Part shown: positions 1-11,528 of the stretch, piece by piece
Position numbering within the stretch: the stretch's first letter is position 1
Layout of the letters: every line of letters starts with the position of its first letter
Assembly: GCF_032854445.1 (NCBI RefSeq)
Contig: NW_027018468.1
Coordinates: 1-23,755 of the forward strand
DNA: 23,755 nt
Direction of reading: 5' to 3'
Source: Liolophura sinensis
Taxonomy: Eukaryota; Mollusca; Polyplacophora; Chitonida; Chitonidae
Translations under genes and position numbers: made by a program
Notes under the pieces: generated by a model
Told to the model about the DNA's origin: nothing
The model's database searches: none
What the model saw: the letters and a program-made list of their open reading frames with translations, nothing else

Positions 1-529
1 TAATCACGTGCGTAGCAACGGCTCTTACTCCATGGAAACCAGGGAAATTTGCAATTTTTCAACAGCTGCCGATGCCTGGCTCAATTCCGCATCTTTTGGC
101 ACCTTACTGAAGTGGGTTAGTGTTCAGTTGTACTTTTCACAGCAGACTGTATCAAGTACCTTGTGTTTTTCACGTACAAATGGTGTGGTTTTTCTACACG
201 TAGATAAAGACATTGAGATTGTCTTGCACTTAGAAGTAAGGCAATTGCTGGGTGAGTTAAATGGGCTGGGCCCAAATATTTCAGGTCTTCTGGGCTACCG
301 AAGGGCACATAACTTATAGTCAAAAGTTGAATATAGTAATGACCAGTCGCGATTGTACAGAGTGCAGTGTAGCCGGTTTCAATTAACAAAAAGACCAGGC
401 AAAAATGCAAAAGTGGAAAAACTGTTCCAGTGCTGCTGGTAAGAGGCTAATCCGACGTATTTTGTGACGACAAATCGACTGGTGCAAACCGCGTTGCTCT
501 CCGACCAATACTTTTGCCTGTAGTGACAA
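1..529 (+). repeat. Satellite monomer u0 (partial, 5' ~20 bp outside window)
   Basis: Haplotype R, alpha-T, e1, f1, CTGGGCCC at site H with c, i2, j1, k1, l1. Shares with u4 the rare forms AAATATTTCAGG and ATCGACTGGTG, so the two are close relatives four monomers apart. It has TTTTCACAGCAG where most copies have TTTTTACAGCAG, a form also seen in u2 and u26. Confidence 0.95.
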
Positions 530-1078
530 TTGAATGATCATTTATGTCATAATCACGTGCCCAGCAACGGCTCTTACTCCATGGAAACCAGGGATATTTG
601 CAATTTTTCAACAGCTGCCGATGCCTGGCTCAATTCCGCATCTTTTGGCACCTTATTCATGTGGGTCTGTGGTCAGTTGTACTTTTTACAGCAGACTGTA
701 TCAAGTACCTTGTGTTTTTTATGTACAAATGGTGTGGTTTTTCTACACGTAGATAAAGACATTGAGATTGTCTTAGACTTAGAAGTAAGACAATTGCTGG
801 GTGAGTTAAATGGGCTTAGCCCAAAGATTTGACGTCTTCTGGGCTACCGAAGGGCACATAACTTATAGTCAAAAGTTGAATATAGTAATGACCAGTCGCG
901 ATTGTACAGAGTACAGTGTAGCCGATTCAATTAACAAAAAGACCAGGTAAAAATGGCAAAAGTGGAAAAACTGTTCCAGTGCTGCTGTTAAGAGGCTAAT
1001 CCGACGTATTTGTGACGAGAAATCGAAATGGTGCAAACCGCGTTGCTCTCCGACCAATACTTTTGGCTGTAGTGACAA
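530..1078 (+). repeat. Satellite monomer u1
   Basis: P, beta, e3, CTTAGACTT at F, h1-g, i1, j1 variant GCTGCTGTT, k3, l3. GGGATATTT form near the 5' end. Carries single-base deletions (GCCGATTC, TATTTGTG) and insertions (ATGGCAAAAG, CGAAATGG). Resembles u5. Confidence 0.95.
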
Positions 1079-1630
1079 TTGAATGATCATTTTATGTCAT
1101 AATCACGTGCCCAGCAACGGCTCTTACTCCATGGAAACCAGGAAAAATTTGCAATTTTTTAACAGCTGCCGATGCCTGGCTCAATTCCGCATCTTTTGGC
1201 ACCTTATAAATGTGGGTCAGTGTTTAGTTGTACTTTTCACAGCAGACTGTATCAAGTACCTTGTGTTTTTTATGTACAAATGGTCCTGGTTTTTCTACAC
1301 GTAGATAAAGACATTGAGATTGTCTTGGGACTTAGAAGTAAGGCAATTGCTGGGTGAGTTGAATGGGCTTAGCCGATAGATTTGACGTCTTCTGGGCTAC
1401 CGAAGGGCACATAACTTATAGTCAAAAGTTGAATATAGTAATGACCAGTCGCGATTGTACAGAGTACAGTGTAGCCGATTTCAATTAACAAAAAGAACTG
1501 GTAAAATGCAAAAGTGGAAAAACTGTTCCAGTGCTACTAGTAACAGCCTAATCCGACGTATTTTGTGACGAGAAATCGAATGGTGCAATCCGCGTTGCTC
1601 TCCGACCAATACTTTTGGCTGTAGCTATAA
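1079..1630 (+). repeat. Satellite monomer u2 (gamma type)
   Basis: P, gamma, e3, F site with an extra G (CTTGGGACTT), h3-g with GTTGAATGG upstream, i1, j2 followed by AACAG, k2, and an unusual L end GGCTGTAGCTAT. Several extra bases; 552 bp. Confidence 0.95.
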
Positions 1631-2186
1631 TTGAATGATCATTTATGTCATAATCACGTGCGTAGCAACGGCTCTTACTCCATGGAAAACCAGGGAAATT
1701 TGCAATTTTTCAACAGCTGCCGATGCCTGGCTCAATTCCGCATCTTTTGGCACCTTACTGAAGTGGGTTAGTGTTCAGTTGTACTTTTTACAGCAGGACT
1801 GTATCAAGTACCTTGTGTTTTTTAAGTACAAATGGTCTGGTTTTTCTACACGTAGATAAAGACATTGAGATTGTCTTGCACTTAGAAGGAAGACAATTGC
1901 TGGGTTGAGTTAAATGGGCTTAGCCCAAAGATTTCAGGTCTTCTGGGCTACCGAAGGGCACATAACTTATAGTCAAAAGTTGGAATATAGTAATGACCAG
2001 TCGCGATTGTACAGAGTACAGTGTAGCCGATTTCAATTAACAAAAAAGAACTGGTAAAAATGCAAAAAGTGGAAAAACTGTTCCAGTGCTACTAGTAACA
2101 GCCTAATCCGACGTATTTTGTGACGAGAAATCGAATGGTTGCAATCCGCGTTGCTCTCCGACCAATACTTTTGGCTGTAGCTACAA
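1631..2186 (+). repeat. Satellite monomer u3
   Basis: R, alpha-T, E site TTTTTTAAGTAC, f1 then GAAGGAAGACAA, h1-c, i1, j2 followed by AACAG, k2, GGCTGTAGCTAC end shared in style with u2. At 556 bp it has many single-base insertions (GGAAAACC, CAGGACTG, GGTTGAG, GTTGGAAT). Confidence 0.95.
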
Positions 2187-2735
2187 TTGAATGATCATTT
2201 ATGTCATAATCACGTGCGTAGCAACGGCTCTTACTCCATGGAAACCAGGGAAATTTGCAATTTTCAACAGCTGCCGATGCCTGGCTCAATTCCGCATGTT
2301 TTTGGCACCTTACTGAAGTGGGTTAGTGTTCAGTTGTACTTTTTACAGCAGACTGTATCAAGTACCTTTTGTTTTTCACAGTAGAAATGGTGTGGTTCTT
2401 CTACACGTAGATAAAGACATTGAGATTGTCTTGCACTTAGAAGTAAGGCAATTGCTGGGTGAGTTAAATGGGCCTTAGCCCAAATATTTCAGGTCTTCTG
2501 GGCTACTGAAGGGCACATAACTTATAGTCAAAAGTTGAATATAGTAATGACCAGTCGCGATTGTACAGAGTGCAGTGTAGCCGGTTTCAATTGACATAAA
2601 GACCAGCAAAAATGCAAAAGTGGAAAACTGTTCCAGTGCTGCTGGTAAGAGGCTATTCCGACGTATTTTGTGACGACAAATCGACTGGTGCAAACCGCGT
2701 TGCTCTCCGACCAATACTTTTGCCTGTAGTGACAA
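2187..2735 (+). repeat. Satellite monomer u4
   Basis: R, alpha-T, damaged e1 (CACAGTAG), f1, h1-c with an extra C and AAATATTTCAGG, i2, j1, k1 with ATCGACTGGTG, l1. The 3' half matches u0 at rare sites. Confidence 0.95.
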
Positions 2736-3287
2736 TTGAATGATCATTTAATGTCATAATCACGTACCCAGCAACGGCTCTTACTCCATGGAAACCAGGG
2801 AAATTTGCAATTTTTCAACAGCTGCCGATGCCTGGCTCAATTCCCATCTTTTGGCACCTTATTCATGTGGGTCTGTGGTCTGTTGTACTTTTTACAGCAG
2901 ACTGTATCAAGTACCTTGTGTTTTTTTATGTACAAATGGTCTGGTTTTTTCTACACGTAGATAAAGACATTGAGATTGTCTTGCACTTAGAAGTAAGACA
3001 ATTGCTGGGTGAGTTAAATGGTCTTTAGCCGAAAGATTTGACGTCTTCTGGGCTACCGAAGGGCACATACTTATAGTCAAAAGTTGAATATAGTAATGAC
3101 CAGGTCGCGATTGTACAGAGTACAGTGTAGCCGATTTCAATGAACAAAAAGACCAGGTAAAAATGCAAAGTGGAAAAACTGTTCCAGTGCTGCTGGTAAG
3201 AGGCTAATCCGACGTATTTTGTGGACGAGAAATCGAATGGTGCAAACCGCGTTGCTCTCCGACCAATACTTTTGGCTGTAGTGACAA
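2736..3287 (+). repeat. Satellite monomer u5
   Basis: P (after a damaged CACGTA in place of CACGTG), beta with GGTCTG, e3, f1, H site CTTTAGCCGAAAG with g, i1, j1, k3, l3. Its order after u4 copies the order u0-u1. Confidence 0.95.
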
Positions 3288-3837
3288 TTGAATGATCATT
3301 TATGTCATAATCACGTGCCCAGCAACGGCTCTTACTCCATGGAAACCAGGGAAATTTGCAATTTTTTCAACAGCTGCCGATGCCTGGCTCAATTCCGCAT
3401 CTTTTGGCACCTTATTCATGTGGGTCTGTGGTCAGTTGTACTTTTTACAGCAGACTGTATCAAGTACCTTGTTGTTTTTCACGTACAAATGGTGTGGTTT
3501 TTCTACACGTAGATAAAGACATTGAGATTGTCTTGCACTTAGAAGTAAGGCAATTGCTGGGTGAGTTAAATGGGGCTTAGCCAAAGATTTCAGGTCTTCT
3601 TGGCTACCGAAGGGCATATAACTTATAGTCAAAAGTTGAATATAGTAATGACCAGTCGCGATTGTACAGAGTGCAGTGTAGCCGGTTTCAATTAACAAAA
3701 AGACCAGGCAAAAATGCAAAAGTGGAAAAACTGTTCCAGTGCTGCTGGTAAGAGGCTAATCCGACGTATTTTGTGACGAGAAATCGAATGGTGCAATCCG
3801 CGTTGCTCTCGACCAATACTTTTGGCTGTAGTGACAA
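3288..3837 (+). repeat. Satellite monomer u6
   Basis: P, beta, e1 with a transposed TTGTTGTTTTTC, f1, h1-c, i2, j1, then GACGAG with CAATCC (an unusual pairing with j1), l3. Confidence 0.95.
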
Positions 3838-4387
3838 TTGAATGATCATTTATGTCATAATCACGTGCCAGCAACGGCTCTACTCCATGGAAACCAGGGA
3901 AATTTGCAATTTTTTCAACAGCTGCCGATGCCTGGCTCAATTCCGCATCTTTTGGCACTTACTGAAGTGGGTCAGTGTTCAGTTGTACTTTTTTACAGCA
4001 GACTGTATTAAGTACATTGTGTTTTTCACGTACAAATGGTGTGGTTTTTCTACACGTGGATAAAGACATTAAGAATTGTCTTGCACTTAGAAGTAAGGCA
4101 ATTGCTGGGTGAGTTAAATGGGCTTAGCCCAAAGATTTCAGGTCTTCTGGGCTACCGAAGGGCACATAACTTATAGTCAAAAGTTGAATATAGTAATGAC
4201 CAGTCGCGATTGTACAGAGTACAGTGTAGCCGATTTCAATTACAAAAAGACCAGGCAAAAATGCAAAAGTGGGAAAAACTGTTCCAGTGCTACTTAGTAA
4301 CAGCCTAATCCGACGTATTTTGTGACGAGAAATCGAATGGTGCAATCCGCGTTGCTCTCCGACCAATACTTTTGGCTGTAGCGACAA
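3838..4387 (+). repeat. Satellite monomer u7
   Basis: P with one C lost, alpha-C, e1, f1, h1-c, i1, j2 with an extra T (CTACTTAGTAAC), k2, l2. The otherwise invariant TCTACACGTAGA palindrome is broken here to TCTACACGTGGA. Confidence 0.95.
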
Positions 4388-4944
4388 TTGAAAAATCATT
4401 TATGTCATAATCACGTGCGTAGCAACGGGTCTTACTCCATGGAAACCAGGGAAATTTGCAATTTTTCAACAGCTGCCGATGCCTCTCTCAATTCCGCATC
4501 TTTTGGCACCTTACTGAAGTGGGTTAGTGTCAGTTGTACTTTTTACAGCAGACTGTATCAAGTACCTTGTGTTTTTCACGTACAAATGGTGTGGTTTTTC
4601 TACACGTAGATAAAGACATTGAGATTGTCTTGCACTTTAGAAGTAAGGCAATTGCTGGGTGAGTTAAATGGGCTTAGCCCAAAGATTTCAGGTCTTCTGG
4701 GCTACCGAAGGGCACATAACTTATAGTCAAAAAGTTGAATATAGTAATGACCAGTCCGCGATTGTACAGAGTACAGTGTAGCCGATTTCAATTAAAAAAA
4801 AGACCAGGCAAAAATGAAAATGCAAAAGTGGAAAAACTGTTCCAGTGCTACCAGTAAGAGCCTAATCCGACGTATTTTGTGACGAGAAATCGAATGGTGC
4901 AATCCGCGTTGCTCTCCGACCAATACTTTTGGCTGTAGCGACAA
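4388..4944 (+). repeat. Satellite monomer u8 (longest, 557 bp)
   Basis: R with GGGTC, alpha-T, e1, f1, h1-c, i1, j2-like GCTACCAG, k2, l2. The anchor is altered to TTGAAAAATC. A 6-bp tandem duplication of AAAATG lies at 4811-4822 and accounts for most of the extra length. Confidence 0.95.
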
Positions 4945-5493
4945 TTGAATGATCATTTATGTCATAATCACGTGCGTAGCAACGTCTCTTACTCCATGGA
5001 AACCAGGGAAATTTGCAATTTTTCAACAGCTGCCGATGCCTGGCTCAATTCCGCATCTTTTGGCACCTTACTGAAGTGGGTTAGTGTTCAGTTGTACTTT
5101 TTACAGCAGACTGTATCAAGTACCTTGTGTTTTTCACGTACAAATGGTGTGGTTTTTCTACACGTAGATAAAGACATTGAGATTGTCTTGCACTTAGAAG
5201 TAAGGCAATTGCTGGGTGAGTTAAATGGGCTTAGCCCAAAGATTTGACGTCTTCTGGGCTACCGAAGGGCACATAACTTATAGTCAAAAGTTGAATATAG
5301 TAATGACCAGTCGCGATTGTACAGAGTACAGTGTAGCCGATTTCAATTAACAAAAAGACCAGGCAAAAATGCAAAAGTGGAAAAACTGTTCCAGTGCTGC
5401 TGGTAAGAGGCTAATCCGACGTATTTTGTGACGACAAATCGAATGGTGCAAACCGCGTTGCTCTCCGACCAATACTTTTGCCTGTAGTAACAA
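4945..5493 (+). repeat. Satellite monomer u9
   Basis: R with GTCTC, alpha-T, e1, f1, h1-g, i1, j1, k1, end GCCTGTAGTAAC. First of the clean 549-bp monomers; carries an uninterrupted 100-codon frame. Confidence 0.96.
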
Positions 5494-6042
5494 TTGAATG
5501 ATCATTTATGTCATAATCACGTGCCCAGCAACGGCTCTTACTCCATGGAAACCAGGGAAATTTGAAATTTTTCAACAGCTGCCGATGCCTGGCTCAATTC
5601 CGCATCTTTTGGCACCTTACTGAAGTGGGTCAGTGTTCAGTTGTACTTTTTACAGCAGACTGTATCAAGTACCTTGTGGTTTTCACGTACAAATGGTGTG
5701 GTTTTTCTACACGTAGATAAAGACATTGAGATTGTCTTGCACTTAGAAGTAAGACAATTGCTGGGTGAGTTAAATGGGCTTGGCCCAAAGATTTGACGTC
5801 TTCTGGGCTACCGAAGGGCACATAACTTATAGTCAAAAGTTGAATATAGTAATGACCAGTCGCGATTGTACAGAGTGCAGTGTAGCCGATTTCAATTAAC
5901 AAAAAGACCAGGCAAAAATGCAAAAGTGGAAAAACTGTTCCAGTGCTGCTGGTAAGAGGCTAATCCGACGTATTTTGTGACGACAAATCGAATGGTGCAA
6001 ACCGCGTTGCTCTCCGACCAATACTTTTGGCTGTAGTGACAA
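5494..6042 (+). repeat. Satellite monomer u10
   Basis: P, alpha-C, e2, f1, h2-g, mixed I site (GTGCAG with CCGATTTC), j1, k1, l3. Has TTTGAAATTT instead of TTTGCAATTT, shared only with u38. Confidence 0.96.
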
Positions 6043-6591
6043 TTGAATGATAATTTTTGTCATAATCACGTGCCCAGCAACGGCTCTTTCTCCATGGAAA
6101 CCAGGGATATTTGCAATTTTTTAACAGCTGCCGATGCCTGGCTCAATTCCGCATCCTTTGGCACCTTACTGAAGTGGGTCAGTGTTCAGTTGTACTTTTT
6201 ACAGCAGACTGTATCAAGTACCTTGTGGTTTTCACGTACAAATGGTGTGGTTTTTCTACACGTAGATAAAGACATTAAGATTGTCTTGCATTTAGAAGTA
6301 AGGCAATTGCTGGGTGAGTTAAATGGGCTTAGCCCAAAGATTTGACGTCTTCTGGGCTACCGAAGGGCACATAACTTATAGTCAAAAGTTGAATATAGTA
6401 ATGACCAGTCGCGATTGTACAGAGTGCAGTGTAGCCGGTTTCAATTAACAAAAAGACCAGGCAAAAATGCAAAAGTGGAAAAACTGTTCCAGTGCTGCTG
6501 GTAAGAGGCTAATCCGACGTATTTTGTGACGACAAATCGAATGGTGCAAACCGCGTTGCTCTCTGACCAATACTTTAGCCTGTAGTGACAA
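6043..6591 (+). repeat. Satellite monomer u11
   Basis: P, alpha-C, e2, CTTGCATTT at F, h1-g, i2, j1, k1, l1. GGGATATTT form. Shares CATCCTTTGG, GACATTAAG, CTTGCATTT and CTCTGACC with u13. Confidence 0.96.
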
Positions 6592-7140
6592 TTGAATGAC
6601 CATTTATGTCATAATCACGTGCCCAGCAACGGCTCTTACTCCATGGAAACCAGGGAAATTTGCAATTTTTCAACAGCTGCCGATGCCTGGCTCAATTCCG
6701 CATCTTTTGGCACCTTACTGAAGTGGGTTAGTGTTCAGTTGTACTTTTTACAGCAGACTGTATCAAGTACCTTGTGTTTTTCACGTACAAATGGTGTGGT
6801 TTTTCTACACGTAGATAAAGACATTGAGATTGTCTTGCACTTAGAAGTAAGGCAATTGCTGGGTGAGTTAAATGGGCTTGGCCCAAAGATTTGACGTCTT
6901 CTGGGCTACCGAAGGGCACATAACTTATAGTCGAAAGTTGAATATAGTAATGACCAGTGGCGATTGTACAGAGTGCAGTGTAGCCGGTTTCAATTAACAA
7001 AAAGACCAGGCAAAAATGCAAAAGTGGAAAAACTGTTCCAGTGCTGCTGGTAAGAGCCTAATCCGACGTATTTTGTGACGACAAATCGAATGGTGCAAAC
7101 CGCGTTGCTCTCCGACCAATACTTTTGCCTGTAGTGACAA
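6592..7140 (+). repeat. Satellite monomer u12
   Basis: P, alpha-T, e1, f1, h2-g, i2, j1 followed by AAGAGCC, k1, l1. Anchor reads TTGAATGACCA, breaking the TGATCA palindrome. Private changes GTCGAAAG and CAGTGGCG. Confidence 0.96.
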
Positions 7141-7688
7141 TTGAATGATCATTTATGTCATAATCACGTGCCCAGCAACGGCTCTTACTCCATGGAAACC
7201 AGGGAAATTTGCAATTTTTCAACAGCTGCCGATGCCTGGCTCAATTCCGCATCCTTTGGCACCTTACTGAAGTGGGTCAGTGTTCAGTTGTACTTTTTAC
7301 AGCAGACTGTATCAAGTACCTTGTGGTTTTCACGTACAAATGGTGTGGTTTTTCTACACGTAGATAAAGACATTAAGATTGTCTTGCATTTAGAAGTAAG
7401 GCAATTGCTGGGTGAGTTAAATGGGCTTAGCCCAAAGATTTGACGTCTTCTGGGCTACCGAAGGGCACATAACTTATAGTCAAAAGTTGAATATAGTAAT
7501 GACCAGTCGCGATTGTACAGAGTGCAGTGTAGCCGGTTTCAATTAACAAAAAGACCAGGCAAAAATGCAAAAGTGGAAAAACTGTTCAGTGCTGCTGGTA
7601 AGAGGCTAATCCGACGTATTTTGTGACGACAAATCGAATGGTGCAAACCGCGTTGCTCTCTGACCAATACTTTTGCCTGTAGTGACAA
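7141..7688 (+). repeat. Satellite monomer u13
   Basis: P, alpha-C, e2, CTTGCATTT, h1-g, i2, j1, k1, l1; near-twin of u11 at four rare sites. Ends with CTCTGACC, also seen in u11 and u21. Confidence 0.96.
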
Positions 7689-8236
7689 TTGAATGATCAT
7701 TTATGTCATAATCACGTGCCCAGCAACGGCTCTTACTCCATGGAAACCAGGGAAATTGCAATTTTTCAACAGCTGCCGATGCCTGGCTCAATTCCGCATC
7801 TTTTGGCACCTTATTCATGTGGGTCTGTGGTCAGTTGTACTTTTTACAGCAGACTGTATAAAGTACCTTGTGTTTTTCACGTACAAATGGTGTGGTTTTT
7901 CTACACGTAGATAAAGACATTGAGATTGTCTTGGACTTAGAAGTAAGGCAATTGCTGGGTGAGTTAAATGGGCTTGGCCCAAAGATTTCAGGTCTTCTGG
8001 GCTACCGAAGGGCACATAACTTATAGTCAAAAGTTGAATATAGTAATGACCAGTCGCGATTGTACAGAGTACAGTGTAGCCGATTTCAATTAACAAAAAG
8101 GACCAGGCAAAATGCAAAAGTGGAAAAACTGTTCCAGTGCTACTAGTAAGAGCCTAATCCGACGTATTTTGTGACGAGAAATCGAATGGTGCAATCCGCG
8201 TTGCTCTCCGACCAATACTTTTGGCTGTAGCGACAA
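7689..8236 (+). repeat. Satellite monomer u14
   Basis: P, beta with GTATAAAGTACC, e1, f2, h2-c, i1, j2, k2, l2. Matches u22 at beta, GTATAAAG, f2 and h2. Confidence 0.96.
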
Positions 8237-8786
8237 TTGAATGATCATTTATGTCATAATCACGTGCGTAGCAACGTCTCTTACTCCATGGAAACCAGGG
8301 AAATTTGCAATTTTTCAACAGCTGCCGATGCCTGGCTCAATTCCGCATCTTTTGGCACCTTACTGAAGTGGGTTAGTGTTCAGTTGTACTTTTTACAGCA
8401 GACTGTATCAAGTACCTTGTGTTTTTGACGTACAAATGGTGTGGTTTTTCTACACGTAGATAAAGACATTGAGATTGTCTTGCACTTAGAAGTAAGGCAA
8501 TTGCTGGGTGAGTTAAATGGGCTTAGCCCAAAGATTTCAGGTCTTCTGGGCTACCGAAGGGCACATAACTTATAGTCAAAAGTTGAATATAGTAATGACC
8601 CAGTCGCGATTGTACAGAGTACAGTGTAGCCGATTTCAATTAACAAAAAGACCAGGCTAAAATGCAAAAGTGGAAAAACTGTTCCAGTGCTACTAGTAAG
8701 AGCCTAATCCGACGTATTTTGTGACGAGAAATCGAATGGTGCAATCCGCGTTGCTCTCCGACCAATACTTTTGGCTGTAGCGACAA
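8237..8786 (+). repeat. Satellite monomer u15
   Basis: R with GTCTC, alpha-T, e1 with GTTTTTGACG (creates an in-frame stop in the recurring plus frame), f1, h1-c, i1, j2, k2, l2. Its 5' half equals that of u9 and u16. Confidence 0.96.
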
Positions 8787-9334
8787 TTGAATGATCATTT
8801 ATGTCATAATCACGTGCGTAGCAACGTCTCTTACTCCATGGAAACCAGGGAAATTTGCAATTTTTCAACAGCTGCCGATGCCTGGCTCAATTCCGCATCT
8901 TTTGGCACCTTACTGAAGTGGGATAGTGTTCAGTTGTACTTTTTACAGCAGACTGTATCAAGTACCTTGTGTTTTTCACGTACAAATGGTGTCGTTTTTC
9001 TACACGTAGATAAAGACATTGAGATTGTCTTGCACTTAGAAGTAAGGCAATTGCTGGGTGAGTTAAATGGGCTTAGCCCAAAGATTTGACGTCTTCTGGG
9101 CTACCGAAGGGCACATAACTTATAGTCAAAAGTTGAATATAGTAATGACCAGTCGCGATTGTACAGAGTGCAGTGTAGCCGATTTCAATTAACAGAAAGA
9201 CCAGGCAAAAATGCAAAAGTGGAAAAACTGTTCCAGTGCTGCTGGTAAGAGGCTAATCCGACGTATTTGTGACGACAAATCGAATGGTGCAAACCGCGTT
9301 GCTCTCCGACCAATACTTTTGCCTGTAGCGACAA
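8787..9334 (+). repeat. Satellite monomer u16
   Basis: R with GTCTC, alpha with GGGATAG, e1, f1, h1-g, mixed I (GTGCAG with CCGATTTC), j1, k1, GCCTGTAGCGAC hybrid L end. The 5' half matches u15, while the 3' half is the other haplotype, so u16 is a chimera. Confidence 0.96.
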
Positions 9335-9883
9335 TTGAATGATCATTTATGTCATAATCACGTGCCCAGCAACGGCTCTTACTCCATGGAAACCAGGGAT
9401 ATTTGCAATTTTTCAACAGCTGCCGATGCCTGGTTCAATTCCGCATCTTTTGGCACCTTACTGAAGTGGGTTAGTGTTCAGTTGTACTTTTTACAGCAGA
9501 CTGTATCAAGTACCTTGTGTTTTTCACGTACAAATGGTGTGGTTTTTCTACACGTAGATAAAGACATTGAGATTGTCTTGCACTTAGAAGTAAGGCAATT
9601 GCTGGGTGAGTTAAATGGGCTTAGCCCAAAGATTTCAGGTCTTCTGGGCTACCGAAGGGCACATAACTTATAGTCAAAAGTTGAATATAGTAATGACCAG
9701 GCGCGATTGTACAGAGTACAGTGTAGCCGATTTCAATAACAAAAAGACCAGGCAAAAAATGCAAAAGTGGAAAAACTGTTCCAGTGCTGCTGGTAAGAGC
9801 CTACTCCGACGTATTTTGTGACGACAAATCGAATGGTGCAAACCGCGTTGCTCTCCGACCAATACTTTTGCCTGTAGCGACAA
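9335..9883 (+). repeat. Satellite monomer u17
   Basis: P, alpha-T, e1, f1, h1-c, i1, j1 followed by AAGAGCC, k1, GCCTGTAGCGAC. GGGATATTT form, shared with neighbour u18. Confidence 0.96.
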
Positions 9884-10431
9884 TTGAATGATCATTTATG
9901 TCATAATCACGTGCCCAGCAACGGCTCTTACTCCATGGAAACCAGGGATATTTGCAATTTTTCAACAGCTGCCGATGCCTGTCTCAATTCCGCATCTTTT
10001 GGCACCTTACTGAAGTGGGTTAGTGGTTCAGTTGTACTTTTTACAGCAGACTGTATCAAGTACCTTGTGTTTTTCACGTACAAATGGTGTGGTTTTTCTA
10101 CACGTAGATAAAGACATTGAGATTGTCTTGCACTTAGAAGTAAGGCAATTGCTGGGTGAGTTAAATGGGCCTTAGCCCAAAGATTTCAGGTCTTCTGGGC
10201 TACCGAAGGGCACATAACTTATAGTCAAAGTTGAATATTAGTAATGACCAGTCGCGATTGTACAGAGTACAGTGTAGCCGATTTCAATTAACAAAAAGAC
10301 CAGGCAAAATGCAAAAGTGGAAAAACTGTTCAGTGCTGCTGGTAAGAGGCTAATCGACGTATTTTGTGACGACAAATCGAATGGTGCAAACCGCGTTGCT
10401 CTCCGACCAATACTTTTGCCTGTAGTGACAA
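9884..10431 (+). repeat. Satellite monomer u18
   Basis: P, alpha-T with one extra G (AGTGGTTCAG), e1, f1, h1-c with extra C, i1, j1, k1, l1. GGGATATTT and TGTCTCAA forms. Confidence 0.96.
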
Positions 10432-10980
10432 TTGAATGATCATTGATGTCATAATCACGTGCCCAGCAACGGCTCTTACTCCATGGAAACCAGGGAAATT
10501 TGCAATTTTTCAACAGCTGCCGATGCCTGGCTCAATTCCGCATCTTTGGCACCTTGTTCATGTGGGTCTGTGGTCAGTTGTACTTTTTACAGCAGACTGT
10601 ATCAAGTACCTTGTGTTTTTTCACGTACAAATGGTGTGGTTTTTCTACACGTAGATAAAGACATTGAGATTGTCTTGGACTTAGAAGTAAGACAATTGCT
10701 GGGTGAGTTAAATGGGCTTGGCCCAAAGATTTCAGGTCTTCTGGGCTACCGAAGGGCACATAACTTATAGTCAAAAGTTGAATATAGTAATGACCAGTCG
10801 CGATTGTACAGAGTACAGTGTAGCCGATTTCAATTAACAAAAAGACCAGGCAAAAATGCAAAAGTGGAAAAACTGTTCCAGTGCTACTAGTAAGAGCCTA
10901 ATCCGACGTATTTTGTGACGAGAAATCGAATGGTGCAATCCGCGTTGCTCTCCGACCAATACTTTTGGCTGTAGCGACAA
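10432..10980 (+). repeat. Satellite monomer u19
   Basis: P, beta with TTGTTCATG, e1 with extra T, f2, h2-c, i1, j2, k2, l2. Anchor region ATCATTGATG instead of ATCATTTATG. Confidence 0.96.
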
Positions 10981-11528
10981 TTGAATGATCATTTATGTCA
11001 TAATCACGTGCGTAGCAACGGGTTTACTCCATGGAAACCAGGGAAATTTGCAATTTTTCAACAGCTGCCGATGCCTGTCTCAATTCCGCATCTTTTGGCA
11101 CCTTACTGAAGTGGGTTAGTGTTCAGTTGTACTTTTTACAGCAGACTGTATCAAGTACCTTGTGTTTTTCACGTACAAATGGTGTGGTTTTTCTACACGT
11201 AGATAAAGACATTGAGATTGTCTTGCACTTAGAAGTAAGGCAATTGCTGGGTGAGTTGAATGGGCTTAGCCCAAAGATTTCAGGTCTTCTGGGCTACCGA
11301 AGGGCACATAACTTATAGTCAAAAGTTGAATATAGTAATGACCATTCGCGATTGTACAGAGTACAGTGTAGCCGATTTCAATTAACAAAAAGACCAGGCA
11401 AAAATGCAAAAGTGGAAAAACTGTTCCAGTGCTACTAGTAAGAGCCTAATCCGACGTATTTTGTGAAGAGAAATCGAATGGTGCAATCCGCGTTGCTCTC
11501 CGACCAATACTTTTGGCTGTAGCGACAA
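10981..11528 (+). repeat. Satellite monomer u20
   Basis: R with GGGTTT, alpha-T, e1, f1, h1-c with GTTGAATGG, i1, j2, k2 with GAAGAG, l2. TGTCTCAA and GTTGAATGG pair it with u30, ten monomers downstream. Confidence 0.96.
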
